The notes below the pieces were generated by a model that was not told the DNA's origin, made no database searches, and saw only the letters and a list, made by a program, of their open reading frames with translations. A stretch of DNA of 64,000 bases from JAWXCB01 sp034440455 (GTDB taxonomy: Bacteria > Bacteroidota > Bacteroidia > Chitinophagales > CAIOSU01), in assembly GCA_034440455.1 (NCBI GenBank), contig JAWXCB010000054.1, positions 1-64,000 of the forward strand, given 5' to 3'. A program made the translations under genes and the position numbers. Positions 27,465 to 35,122 of this stretch are shown in pieces. The first letter of the stretch is position 1. Each line of letters begins with the position of its first letter.

Positions 27465-28076
27465 TTGAAAAACCTATTTACCTACATTTTTTTTCTTGCA
27501 TTGCTGCCCAGTCTTTCGTTTGCGCAAAACTGGAAGTATGGCAACGGCTTTAAGCAAACGCCTTTTTATAAGAAACCCGGCAGCATCTCCATTCAAGTCA
27601 ACAACTTTATGTTTTCGGGACGCAAGGTGGCAACGCTTCCCGTGAATTTACATTTCGCAGTAACTCCGTTTAAGAATGTAACGCTTGGTCCGATGGTTAC
27701 TTATTTCCAATTCAAACATTCAGAGTTTGAAGCCATTAACGCCACGCGCTGGATAAATCCCGACATCCGCTACCACGAAATGATGGCGGGGTTCAGAGCG
27801 GAATATCACCTCAATGATTTATTGCAAACAATGATGCGCAGGCGCATTCCGCAACACATTGTGGATGTGTATGTGGCGGGATGGGGCGGCTATTCTTTCG
27901 TATGGGTGAACCATGAAAAAGCCGAACAGGATTTAGTTACCTCCAATGAAAAATTCAGGGGCGGATTCAGTTTTGGTGCGCGCAGCCTCGTGCTGAAATG
28001 GCTCGGCTTCTCGCTTGAAGGCGGCTACTCTTCTTATGGCTACTGCTCGTTCGGGATTTTCTTTATAGCGCACTAA
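27465..28076 (+). CDS. Small outer-membrane beta-barrel-like protein of unknown function
   Basis: The frame opens at a GTG (27450), but that codon overlaps a TATATTTAG promoter-like box. A TTG at 27465 gives MKNLFTYIFFLALLPSLSFAQ, a clean signal peptide, and 203 residues in total. The mature part alternates beta strands ending in aromatics (SISIQVNNFMF, LPVNLHFAV, VDVYVAGWGGYSFVWV, GFSFGARSLVLKW, FSLEGGYSSYGYCSFGIFF), typical of a small barrel. No family was recognised. It stands alone, divergent from serA and ahead of the antiporter gene. Confidence 0.6.
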   Translation: MKNLFTYIFFLALLPSLSFAQNWKYGNGFKQTPFYKKPGSISIQVNNFMFSGRKVATLPVNLHFAVTPFKNVTLGPMVTYFQFKHSEFEAINATRWINPDIRYHEMMAGFRAEYHLNDLLQTMMRRRIPQHIVDVYVAGWGGYSFVWVNHEKAEQDLVTSNEKFRGGFSFGARSLVLKWLGFSLEGGYSSYGYCSFGIFFIAH

Positions 28077-28127
28077 AATTTTTTCACAAGGCGATTTTCA
28101 TCAAGCATTTCCTAAGGCTCAGTTTCT

Positions 28128-28137
28128 TATTTTAGCC
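28128..28137 (+). promoter_or_regulatory. Putative -7 box (TATTTTAGCC) before the antiporter gene
   Basis: TATTTTAGCC ends one base before the annotated ATG at 28139. If this is the promoter, the mRNA is leaderless or translation begins at a later Met. Confidence 0.3.
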
Positions 28138-28138
28138 G

Positions 28139-30226
28139 ATGATGAACAAATTACATTTTTTAAGCGTCAGTTTCCCTGATTTCACCCTGCCATTAAACGA
28201 CCCTGTGCTGGTGTTTTCATTGGTACTATTCATCATTTTGCTGGCGCCATTGGTTTTAAGCAGGTTAAGAATTCCGGGCATAGTCGGGCTGATTGTTGCA
28301 GGGGTTATCATCGGACCGAATGGATTCAATATTCTGGCGAGAAATGAAGGCATCGTTTTATTTGGAACAGTAGGACTGCTCTACATTATGTTTCTTGCAG
28401 GGCTGGAACTCGACCTCACCGAGTTTAAAAAATATCGTCACCGCAGCATCTTATTCGGTGGTTTTACTTTTTTTATTCCCTCGTTGCTCGGGTTTCCTGT
28501 TTGTTATTATCTCCTTGGATATGACCTGACGGCATCTCTGCTCATTTCCAGCATGTTTGCCACACATACACTGGTCGCATATCCTATCGTGAGCAGACTT
28601 GGAGTTGCCCGCAATGAAGCCGTTGCCATCACAGTGGGGGGAACGATTATCACCGACACAGCAGTGCTGATTCTTCTTTCGGTAATCACCAGTTCTGCGG
28701 AAGGTGAACTCAATCAGGAATTCTGGATTCGGTTGATAGTTTCAGTGGTTGCTTTTGCAGCCATTGTTTTACTGCTTATTCCACCTATGGCACGCTGGTT
28801 TTTCAAAAATATTGAAGGAGAAAAAACTTCACAATATATCTATGTCCTGGCGATGGTTTTTCTTGCAGCGTTCCTTGCCAAACTTGCCGGACTGGAGCCT
28901 ATCGTGGGAGCTTTCCTTGCCGGGCTTGCGCTTAATCGGCTAATTCCGCATACATCCCCCTTGATGAACCGGGTTGAGTTTGTCGGCAACGCGCTCTTTA
29001 TTCCTTTTTTTCTGATTAGCGTTGGGATGCTTGTGGATATGCGCGTGTTACTGAAAGGTCCCCAGGCGCTGCTCGTTGCCGCTTCGCTTACCACTACCGC
29101 TATTGCCGGAAAATGGCTGGCTGCCTTATTCACCCAAAAGGCTTTTGGCTACCATCCGCATCAGCGGCAACTGATTTTCGGACTCAGTAATTCGCATGCT
29201 GCCGCAACGCTCGCAGTAATTCTCATAGGCTATAACCTCAAAATATTAGACGAAAATGTTTTGAACGGAACCATTGTGCTTATCCTCATCACTTGCTTAG
29301 TAGCTTCATTTGTTACAGAAGGGGCTGCAAAAAAAATCGCTTTGGAAGAGAGCATCACAAAAATCAAGCTGCACGATACGGAGGAAAAAATTCTTGTCCC
29401 CATTTCTAATCCTTCAACAATTGAAACGATGATGGACTTTGCCATCCTCGTCAAAGAGCAGGAATCGAAGCAGCCAATCTCTGCGCTTGCCATTGTACAG
29501 GATGATGATGAAGCGCGTGAAAAAGTGGTGATGAGCAACAAGATGCTGGAGCACGCCATCGTGCATGCTTCAGCTACTGACACCAAGGTTCATATCCTCT
29601 CTCGGGTTGACCTGAATATCGCAAGCGGAATTTCAAGGGCGATAAAAGAGATGCGGATAACCACCGTCATCATCGGCTGGAGCGAACAAGCGCGCCCCAT
29701 CGGAAAGATTTTCGGAACCACGTTGGATAATCTTTTAGAAAGCGCTTCACAAATGATTATGGTATGCAGAATTCTGCTCCCGATTAACCTTGTAAAGAGA
29801 ATCGTTGTTGCCGCTCCTGAAAATGCAGATGCCGAGCGGGGGTTCGAGTTGTGGGTTCAAAAAATAGTGCGACTCGCGCGCCAAACAGGGAGCCCGGTTC
29901 ACCTTTATAGTTTTAATCGTACTGCAGATGCCTTCAAAGAAGTCCTTAAAAAAATGAAATCGCCAGTCACTATTTATTGCTATGAGCTGGATTTTTTATA
30001 CAAATTCCTTGCGCTCGAAAAAGAAGTGCAGGAGGAGGATGTTTTTATTGTGATAAGCGCGCGAAAAGGAACGATTTCTTATAGCAGCAATCTTGATGAA
30101 ATCCCCGGAAAGCTGGAAAAGTCTTTCCAAAAACACAATTTCATCATCATCTATCCTGAACAGATTCCTGTGGCTCCCGTTGAAAAAATCATCACCCCTG
30201 AAGATTTTATTATTTCTCCCAGTTGA
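28139..30226 (+). CDS. CPA2-family cation:proton antiporter with universal-stress-like C-terminal region
   Basis: The 695-residue protein has about 12 membrane segments (roughly 20-395) of the Na+/H+ exchanger (KefB/GerN-like) type. LSRLRIPGIVGLIVAGVIIGP, FLAGLELDLTEFKKY and AAFLAKLAGLEPIVGAFLAGL are visible. A cytoplasmic tail of about 300 residues has two alpha/beta units resembling universal stress domains (EEKILVPISNPSTIE and KRIVVAAPENADAERG). It exchanges monovalent cations (Na+ or K+) for protons across the inner membrane. There is no RCK/TrkA-N domain, unlike KefB/KefC, so gating probably differs. The ion specificity is not clear. Its last base lies ten bases from the convergent yebC stop. 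Confidence 0.88.
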   Translation: MMNKLHFLSVSFPDFTLPLNDPVLVFSLVLFIILLAPLVLSRLRIPGIVGLIVAGVIIGPNGFNILARNEGIVLFGTVGLLYIMFLAGLELDLTEFKKYRHRSILFGGFTFFIPSLLGFPVCYYLLGYDLTASLLISSMFATHTLVAYPIVSRLGVARNEAVAITVGGTIITDTAVLILLSVITSSAEGELNQEFWIRLIVSVVAFAAIVLLLIPPMARWFFKNIEGEKTSQYIYVLAMVFLAAFLAKLAGLEPIVGAFLAGLALNRLIPHTSPLMNRVEFVGNALFIPFFLISVGMLVDMRVLLKGPQALLVAASLTTTAIAGKWLAALFTQKAFGYHPHQRQLIFGLSNSHAAATLAVILIGYNLKILDENVLNGTIVLILITCLVASFVTEGAAKKIALEESITKIKLHDTEEKILVPISNPSTIETMMDFAILVKEQESKQPISALAIVQDDDEAREKVVMSNKMLEHAIVHASATDTKVHILSRVDLNIASGISRAIKEMRITTVIIGWSEQARPIGKIFGTTLDNLLESASQMIMVCRILLPINLVKRIVVAAPENADAERGFELWVQKIVRLARQTGSPVHLYSFNRTADAFKEVLKKMKSPVTIYCYELDFLYKFLALEKEVQEEDVFIVISARKGTISYSSNLDEIPGKLEKSFQKHNFIIIYPEQIPVAPVEKIITPEDFIISPS

Positions 30227-30235
30227 GCCACAATC

Positions 30236-30943
30236 CTACTTCATATTGTGATACACATGCTGGATGTCATCATCCTGCTCAAGGCTTTCCACCAGCTTGA
30301 TGATATTTTCCTGCTGTGCCTCGTTCAACTCAACAAGTGTGCGCGGGATACGCTGTTTCCCCGCGCTGATAATGGTGTATCCTTTTTCTTCCAGCGCTTT
30401 TGACATCGCGCCAAAATCGGTGAAAGCAGTGAAGATGTAAATCTCATTCTCATCAACCGCGAGGTCGTCCAATCCGTGGTCAATCAGCTCCAGTTCCAGG
30501 TCTTCCACATTCAGCGTGCCCTTCGCGATTTTAAAAACACCCTTCCGTTCAAACAGAAAATCCAGCGAGCCTGTTTTCCCCAACTCGCCTTCTCCTTTTG
30601 AAAAATACATCCGCACATTCGCCACCGTACGCGTAGGATTATCCGTAGCCGCCTCAATCAAAATCGCAATTCCATACGGACCGTAGCCCTCATACGTCAG
30701 CTCCTCATAGTTTTTTTCATCTTTTGACGAAGCCCGCTTAATCGCAGACTCCACCTTTTCCTTCGGCATGTTCGCCCCCTTCGCATTTTGCATCGCCATC
30801 CGCAAATGCGGATTGTTGTCCGGGTTCGGTCCGGCACTTTTCACCGCAATCGAGATTTCCCTGCCGATGCGCGTAAAAGCCTTCGCCATCCGGTCATAGC
30901 GCGCAAACATCGTGTGCTTACGTTTTTCAAAGATGCGTCCCAT
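30236..30943 (-). CDS. YebC/PmpR family regulator (TACO1-like)
   Basis: The 235-residue protein opens with MGRIFEKRKHTMFARYDRMAKAF. NPHLRMAMQNAKGANMPKEKVESAIKRA follows, and then YEGYGPYGIAILIEAATDNPTRTVANVR, all signature segments of the YebC/TACO1 family. Members were first described as DNA-binding regulators and are now linked to relieving ribosome stalling at proline-rich stretches. The protein is cytosolic. The opening (GRIFEKRKHTMFAR) is the Bacteroidota variant. It is convergent with the antiporter gene. Confidence 0.92.
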   Translation of the reverse strand: MGRIFEKRKHTMFARYDRMAKAFTRIGREISIAVKSAGPNPDNNPHLRMAMQNAKGANMPKEKVESAIKRASSKDEKNYEELTYEGYGPYGIAILIEAATDNPTRTVANVRMYFSKGEGELGKTGSLDFLFERKGVFKIAKGTLNVEDLELELIDHGLDDLAVDENEIYIFTAFTDFGAMSKALEEKGYTIISAGKQRIPRTLVELNEAQQENIIKLVESLEQDDDIQHVYHNMK

Positions 30944-31053
30944 GAGTTATTTCAGTTTACGAGCCACAAATTTAATAAAGATACACCCGCCTGCTTTCTT
31001 TGGGTATAGGACAATTGCGCGGCTGTTTCTAATGTCCCCCTTTGCGCGTTGTC

Positions 31054-31074
31054 ATGCCGGACTTGTTCCGGCAT
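31054..31074. repeat. CCGG palindrome (family copy 2)
   Basis: The same 21-base palindrome as at 16731 and 54710, in inverted orientation. It is followed by a CATCCCCT tail that also occurs at the 54.7 kb copy. Confidence 0.7.
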
Positions 31075-31134
31075 CCCCTCAATAAAAGTAACCGCGTATG
31101 CGAAGGGGATGCGCCCTTGGCAGAGGGATGATCT

Positions 31135-31180
31135 TTTGGCGCGTACTGACTTCGTTTCTGCAACAGTATCTTTAGTAGCG
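31135..31180 (+). repeat. Direct repeat, left copy
   Basis: Shares TTTGGCGCG, TGACTTCGTTTCTGC and GTATCTTT-GTAGCG with 31647-31691, with a handful of mismatches and small gaps. Both copies read through to a short tail TSFLxxYL and then a stop in one frame, so they may be two decayed copies of the same gene end. Confidence 0.6.
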
Positions 31181-31330
31181 TTACTCGTCAGAAGCGCATC
31201 ATTATCTATCAGCAAGCAGAACTAAGAGATCCGGATAATCATTTGAATTTTCATTTAGCACTGACTACTTTTGATGAAGCACACTTCGGTGGGAATTTTA
31301 TAAAGAAAGGTATCTTAAAAAAATAAAGAA

Positions 31331-31627
31331 ATGACTCAGAAAGAAAAAAATAAACCGCAACCTCGGGCTTACTTTTGAGTTGCTCCGGCAGGTGGTAAAA
31401 GACCCTTCCCTCCTTGAAAAAATTCCTCACGGCTCCACATTGGAATTCGTTGAAAAAGACTTCGCAAAACTGGAAAAGACAGGCAGGCGCAAAACGCGCA
31501 CAAAAACCAAATACCTACGTGTGAATTCAAATCTGGATATTATTTGAGGAGGTGCACCGGCATCGTGGAATGTATGACAGCCCTCAAAGACAAAAAACTC
31601 AAGTACCACACCGCGAAGGAGAAGAAT
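31331..31627 (+). pseudogene. Decayed DUF5647-like small gene(s)
   Basis: An ATG at 31331 reads MTQKEKNKPQ and stops at 31378. In another frame ELLRQVVKDPSLLEKIPHG leads into LEFVEKDFAKLEK and then DII-stop at about 31548. This resembles DUF5647-type proteins, which have a segment like EFLRYLLEHPELLEEIP followed by an acidic strand. A third frame continues as MTALKDKKLKYHTAKEKN-stop at about 31627. At least two frameshifts would be needed to join these into one gene. The assignment to the family is from memory and tentative. Confidence 0.4.
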
Positions 31628-31646
31628 TAAATTTATTTGAGGAGGA

Positions 31647-31691
31647 TTTGGCGCGGGTGACTTCGTTTCTGCCTCGGTATCTTTTGTAGCG
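31647..31691 (+). repeat. Direct repeat, right copy
   Basis: Second copy of the repeat at 31135-31180. The two copies flank about 466 bases of gene remnants, which could reflect duplication or insertion. Confidence 0.6.
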
Positions 31692-31777
31692 CGTAACTTA
31701 TGGGGTTTAGTAATTATCTGTGAGCGGAGGTCAACTCAACATTTTTTATTAACTTTTGAGTTCTGAAAAATTAGAAT

Positions 31778-31984
31778 ATGCTTTCTATCAAAACAACAAT
31801 CGAAGAACTACAAAAACAAAAAGCACCAAGAGAAAATAGACAAGATAATATCAGATCAGCTATTTTAGAAAAAGAGAAGAGGGGAGAAGACTGCAAGTAC
31901 CTTAAAATAAAATTAGAAGAAGAAGAATTTTACATCAGTCAAATTGAGGCTGAAATAAAATCATACCGAATAGATTCTGATTAA
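31778..31984 (+). CDS. Small charged coiled-coil-like protein, unknown function
   Basis: This 68-residue ORF is Lys/Glu-rich (LQKQKAPRENRQDNIRSAI, LEKEKRGEDCKYLKIKLEEE) with a predicted helical, heptad-like pattern and no signal peptide. It lies 16 bases before the next small ORF on the same strand. Codon use is AT-rich compared with the surrounding housekeeping genes, which suggests acquired DNA. No family was recognised, and it may be a short non-conserved ORF. Confidence 0.45.
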   Translation: MLSIKTTIEELQKQKAPRENRQDNIRSAILEKEKRGEDCKYLKIKLEEEEFYISQIEAEIKSYRIDSD

Positions 31985-32000
31985 CTTTTCCAGCTAATAC

Positions 32001-32315
32001 ATGAAATCAGTTGTCTTTTTCTCTTTGCTTCTTTTTGTTCTTTCGTTTAATTTAAAAGGACAGAAGCAATTAGATATTAATCAAACAATTGCATACATAA
32101 ACGAAAAATTAAAAACTCTCCCAGAAGAAAAAAATGACTTACTTCTTACCTATTGGGAAATAAAAGTTTCAGACGGCATACTTACCGCAGAACAAATAAG
32201 GCAATATATTTCGCCTTATGTAGACAACAATAAGTACGTTACCAAGTATTCTATTCGCGTTTTGCTTCTTGACGGTTTAAGCAGAAAAATTCAAGCCGCC
32301 ACAATGCCCGAATGA
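32001..32315 (+). CDS. Small secreted protein of unknown function
   Basis: The 104-residue protein starts with a convincing signal peptide (MKSVVFFSLLLFVLSFNLKG) and continues with QLDINQTIAYINEKLKTLP, ILTAEQIRQYISPYVDN and LLLDGLSRKIQA. It may form a small helical/strand domain in the periplasm. It is AT-rich like its upstream neighbour (16-base gap), so the two could be one acquired unit. A degenerate copy of its 3' end follows at 32341-32372. No family was recognised. Confidence 0.55.
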   Translation: MKSVVFFSLLLFVLSFNLKGQKQLDINQTIAYINEKLKTLPEEKNDLLLTYWEIKVSDGILTAEQIRQYISPYVDNNKYVTKYSIRVLLLDGLSRKIQAATMPE

Positions 32316-32340
32316 ATCGGAGCAAAATAATCGTCACGAG

Positions 32341-32372
32341 CATTTTGTTCTTGACGGTTTGAGTAGAAAGAT
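32341..32372 (+). repeat. Degenerate duplicate of the 3' end of the preceding gene
   Basis: The segment TTGACGGTTTGAGTAGAAAG matches the gene's own LLDGLSRKI-coding segment at about 32257-32291 with a few substitutions. In one frame it still reads VLDGLSRKI. It suggests a partial tandem duplication that has decayed. Confidence 0.5.
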
Positions 32373-32466
32373 TGTCTCCAGAAGATTTACGGGCATGACT
32401 TCTTTAGCAAAAGAGTCTCCGTAAAAAATCGAATCAAAATAAAAGCAGGAAAAGTAGAAGCGCGCT

Positions 32467-33417
32467 TTAAAACTTGTGAATCACCTTAATCTGGTGTTCA
32501 CTGAGATGTTCTTTGGCAGCTTCGAGATTCTCCGTAAATCCGAGAATAAAACCACCACCGCCTGAGCCGCAGAGTTTGAGATAGTATGCTTTTGTTTCGA
32601 GACCTTTTTCCCATGCCTTGCGGAAAAGCTTTGGAATCATCGGGTGCAAATTTTCCAATAGGAATTTGGAAACGTGATAAAGATTATAGAACAGGTCTTT
32701 TGTTTCTCCCTTTAAAAAATCCTTGATGCACTGGTCGTTGTAGGGAACATAATGTTCATGGAATGTTTTCAGAAAATCCTGATGTGTGCATTTTTCCAAA
32801 AACCACTGCACCAGCGGCTGCGTGCGCCCGGGTGTTCCGGTATCAATCAGAAAAATCGCGCCTTTGCCTTCTTTCAACTCTGCGGGCAATTTCACCGCGC
32901 CAATGTTGGTCTTCGATTGAATGAGCATCGGCAAATCCAAATAGCATATCAGCGGGTCCATCCCCGAACTCTTGCCATGATAGAAAGATTCCATCTGCGC
33001 GAGTTGCTCTTTCAATTTTAAAATATCATCGCTCTTGATGGTTTCGCGCTCAAATTTGTTTGCGGCATAGTTGTCATAAATCGCTGCCACCAATGCTCCT
33101 GAACTACCCACGCCAAATCCCTGCGGAATATCTGAATCGAAGAACAAACCATCCTTGATATCTTTTTCCAACCGCGCAATATCAATCTCTGCCAGCAGCG
33201 TGCCTTCTTTTTTCAGGCTTTTAAGATACTTGAGATAGGTCTTTAACTCTCCGCTTGAATGTTCCGCTTTGTGGGTTGAATTTTCAGCATCAATGAACGC
33301 CATTTTTCCTTTGTAAGAATTATAGGGAATCGAAAGCCCCATCGAATTCTGGATAATGCCATACTCTCCGAATAGCAGAATCTTGGAGTGATAGGACGAC
33401 TCTTTTGCAGTATTCAT
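32467..33417 (-). CDS. Mevalonate kinase-like GHMP kinase
   Basis: The start is set at ATG 33417 (MNTAKESSYHSKILLFGEYG), giving 316 residues. Its ATG overlaps the TGA of the upstream decarboxylase (ATGA), a sign of translational coupling. GHMP-kinase motifs are present: KILLFGEYGI, the phosphate loop PQGFGVGSSGALV, and the C-terminal GSGGGGFILGF. KSSGMDPLICYLDLP fits mevalonate kinase, with the Asp expected near the phosphate acceptor. It would phosphorylate mevalonate with ATP in the cytoplasm. A phosphomevalonate kinase role cannot be excluded, because the cluster has two GHMP kinases and no classical PMK. It is the last gene of the leftward isoprenoid cluster. Confidence 0.82.
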   Translation of the reverse strand: MNTAKESSYHSKILLFGEYGIIQNSMGLSIPYNSYKGKMAFIDAENSTHKAEHSSGELKTYLKYLKSLKKEGTLLAEIDIARLEKDIKDGLFFDSDIPQGFGVGSSGALVAAIYDNYAANKFERETIKSDDILKLKEQLAQMESFYHGKSSGMDPLICYLDLPMLIQSKTNIGAVKLPAELKEGKGAIFLIDTGTPGRTQPLVQWFLEKCTHQDFLKTFHEHYVPYNDQCIKDFLKGETKDLFYNLYHVSKFLLENLHPMIPKLFRKAWEKGLETKAYYLKLCGSGGGGFILGFTENLEAAKEHLSEHQIKVIHKF

Positions 33418-34466
33418 GCGCTTAGTTTTAGGGGACCCTTTCCTACGTTGTCTGATATGACTTGATTGTGCTCGCAAGATACAACAAGTTCCTGCTGAAT
33501 TAGTTGACCGATGTCAACTTTTACACTGTTGGGGTAAAGCAAGTGTACATTGGGTCCTGCGTCAATCGTAAAACAAACGGGGATGCCGGTTTGTTCACGG
33601 AATTTGCGCACCTTTTTGATAATGTCAATCGTTCCCGGCTGGAATAAAACAACCGCTGGCGAAGACGAAAACATCAGCGCATGCAGCGTAAGGGCTTCAT
33701 TCTCAACGATGTCGCAGAAGCGCAGCAGGTTCCCATTTGCCATACACGCAGTCAATTCATGAAGGTTCTGTGATGCCTGCCCGTAGCGGCTTTGCGCGAA
33801 AGGATGCGCGTTCATCAACTCATGCCCCGCACGGCTGGATACATCCTTTTTCTGTGAACTCACCACAAGGATATCGTCATGAAAATCATGGAAAATAGTG
33901 TCCGTCTTTCCCTGAAAGGGGGAGGCGAATTCATCACTGGTATCGGGTAGTCCTTCTATTTTGCCCCACGTCACAATGCCGCCATACACCGAGCGTGACG
34001 CGCTGCCCGAGCCAAGCCGCGATAAAACAGACGCCCTGCGGAAGAAGGCTTCTGGATTCGATGTTATTCCTTTTTCAAGTTCTTCCAAACTGCAAACACA
34101 GAGAGCAAGGGCGCTCATGCCCGATGCTGATGAAGCAATTCCTACTGAATGCGGAAAGCTGTTTTTGGAATGAATTTCAAATTGATTTTTCGTGAGAAAG
34201 GGAAGTTCTGCGGTGATGTTTTGAAAATATTTTTTGATTTTGGTTTCAAAATCGGGTTGTGCTTTCCCTTCAAAAAAGAAGGCAAGTTCAATCTCCTTTG
34301 AGGGAGATTTTTTTTCCGCGAAGCGTAATTCTGTTTCCGTAAATGAATTACTAAGCGTAAAACTCAGCGAAGCATTCGCAGGAAGTTGATTGCCTTTTTT
34401 GCCCCAATATTTAATGAGGGCGATGTTGGAAGGCGAGCGCCATTTGATAGAGTTAGTCATCAACAT
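33414..34466 (-). CDS. mvaD: Diphosphomevalonate decarboxylase
   Basis: The 350-residue protein (ATG-TTG-ATG start, so 34466 or 34460) has SPSNIALIKYWGK with the conserved Lys, the phosphate loop HSVGIASSASGMSAL, LSRLGSGSASRSVYGG, and FTIDAGPNVHLLYP with the catalytic Asp. It converts mevalonate diphosphate to isopentenyl diphosphate with ATP, releasing phosphate and CO2. The start overlaps the end of the toxin gene by 8-14 bases, and its stop overlaps the kinase start (ATGA), so it is tightly packed in the operon. Length and motifs are normal. Confidence 0.94.
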   Translation of the reverse strand: MLMTNSIKWRSPSNIALIKYWGKKGNQLPANASLSFTLSNSFTETELRFAEKKSPSKEIELAFFFEGKAQPDFETKIKKYFQNITAELPFLTKNQFEIHSKNSFPHSVGIASSASGMSALALCVCSLEELEKGITSNPEAFFRRASVLSRLGSGSASRSVYGGIVTWGKIEGLPDTSDEFASPFQGKTDTIFHDFHDDILVVSSQKKDVSSRAGHELMNAHPFAQSRYGQASQNLHELTACMANGNLLRFCDIVENEALTLHALMFSSSPAVVLFQPGTIDIIKKVRKFREQTGIPVCFTIDAGPNVHLLYPNSVKVDIGQLIQQELVVSCEHNQVISDNVGKGPLKLSA

Positions 34467-34779
34467 CCCGTTTGGTAAGTTTATGAGGATTCAGCTTTGT
34501 GTGAAAAATGTCAGTAATAACTACCGTGTCCTTCTCAATTCGGGAAATAATTTTGTAATTCCCCTCAACTAAATACCTCCGTTCTTTTTTTGCCGAATCA
34601 AAGTGCGGCTCTGCTTGCCCTGTAAAAGGATGTGTTGTAAGTTGGTCTGTCCGCTCAACCAACTTGCGAATGAATTTATCAGCAGGAATTTCTGATTTTT
34701 CCCTGTTTGAAATGTAGAAATAAATTTCAGACAAACATTGAGAGGCAAAAGGGGTCCACTCTACTTTGTAGCGCGCCAT
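34453..34779 (-). CDS. RelE/ParE-family toxin
   Basis: The 108-residue protein has the ParE/RelE superfamily pattern: YKVEWTPFASQCLSEIYFYI with an N-terminal strand and helix, the ADKFIRKLVERTDQLTTHPFTG helix and turn, and a basic YLVEGNYKIISRI strand. ITDIFHTKLNP follows at the C-terminus. ParE members poison gyrase and RelE members cleave mRNA; the sequence does not settle which. Its ATG immediately follows the TAA of the upstream antitoxin-like gene. Its 3' end overlaps the start of mvaD, which is unusual: the toxin pair is embedded in the mevalonate operon. Confidence 0.82.
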   Translation of the reverse strand: MARYKVEWTPFASQCLSEIYFYISNREKSEIPADKFIRKLVERTDQLTTHPFTGQAEPHFDSAKKERRYLVEGNYKIISRIEKDTVVITDIFHTKLNPHKLTKRDVDD

Positions 34780-35097
34780 TTACTTTGTAATTCCGAAACG
34801 TCTTTTAATTTCTTCCTGAGATATCAGTTTCCCTTCTTTCATTTCTTTCTCCGATTGCGCATCTCGCGCAAACAATTCCGCTAATGTCATCGGTTTTAAC
34901 GGATAATGTTTTTTTTTCGTTTTTTCCTGAATTCGTTCAACCCCTATGCCTCTGACAGTCCTTTTGATTTTTTTTCTTGTCTCCCTTACAGATTGAATTT
35001 TGTCTTTAGTTAACACACAAAGAGCATTCAGTATTTCAATGTCGTCTGTTGACTGAATTCTTTTTACCAGCAGCTTTTTAAGTTCAGTAGCACTCAT
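34780..35097 (-). CDS. Putative antitoxin of the RelE/ParE pair
   Basis: This 105-residue, highly charged protein (many Lys, Glu and Arg) sits directly upstream of the toxin with stop and start adjacent, the classic antitoxin-toxin arrangement. MSATELKKLLVKRIQSTDDIEIL forms a helical N-terminus; EGKLISQEEIKRRFGITK ends the C-terminus. No standard DNA-binding motif (Phd, ParD, Xre) was certain. The identification rests on position and composition. A TAATTTTTC stretch just upstream could be part of a private promoter. Confidence 0.65.
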   Translation of the reverse strand: MSATELKKLLVKRIQSTDDIEILNALCVLTKDKIQSVRETRKKIKRTVRGIGVERIQEKTKKKHYPLKPMTLAELFARDAQSEKEMKEGKLISQEEIKRRFGITK

Positions 35098-35122
35098 GAT
35101 TTGAAAAATTAAACATTATCTG

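Larger units (their letters stand above)
30944..31777. other. 834-base strip without intact genes: decayed accessory DNA
   Basis: The strip holds a CCGG palindrome (31054-31074), a pair of about 46-base direct repeats (31135-31180, 31647-31691) and gene remnants. One remnant is an open tail (about 31150-31326) ending in DPDNHLNFHLALTTFDEAHF. Another is the DUF5647-like piece at 31331-31627. Frames are interrupted by stops and shifts, which suggests old insertions that have decayed. No RNA gene was seen. Confidence 0.55.

Noticed and set aside
30944..31777. Strip considered as a small RNA locus or integrative element end
   Set aside because: No tRNA, attachment-site pair, integrase or transposase frame was found, and the visible hairpins are short dispersed palindromes.
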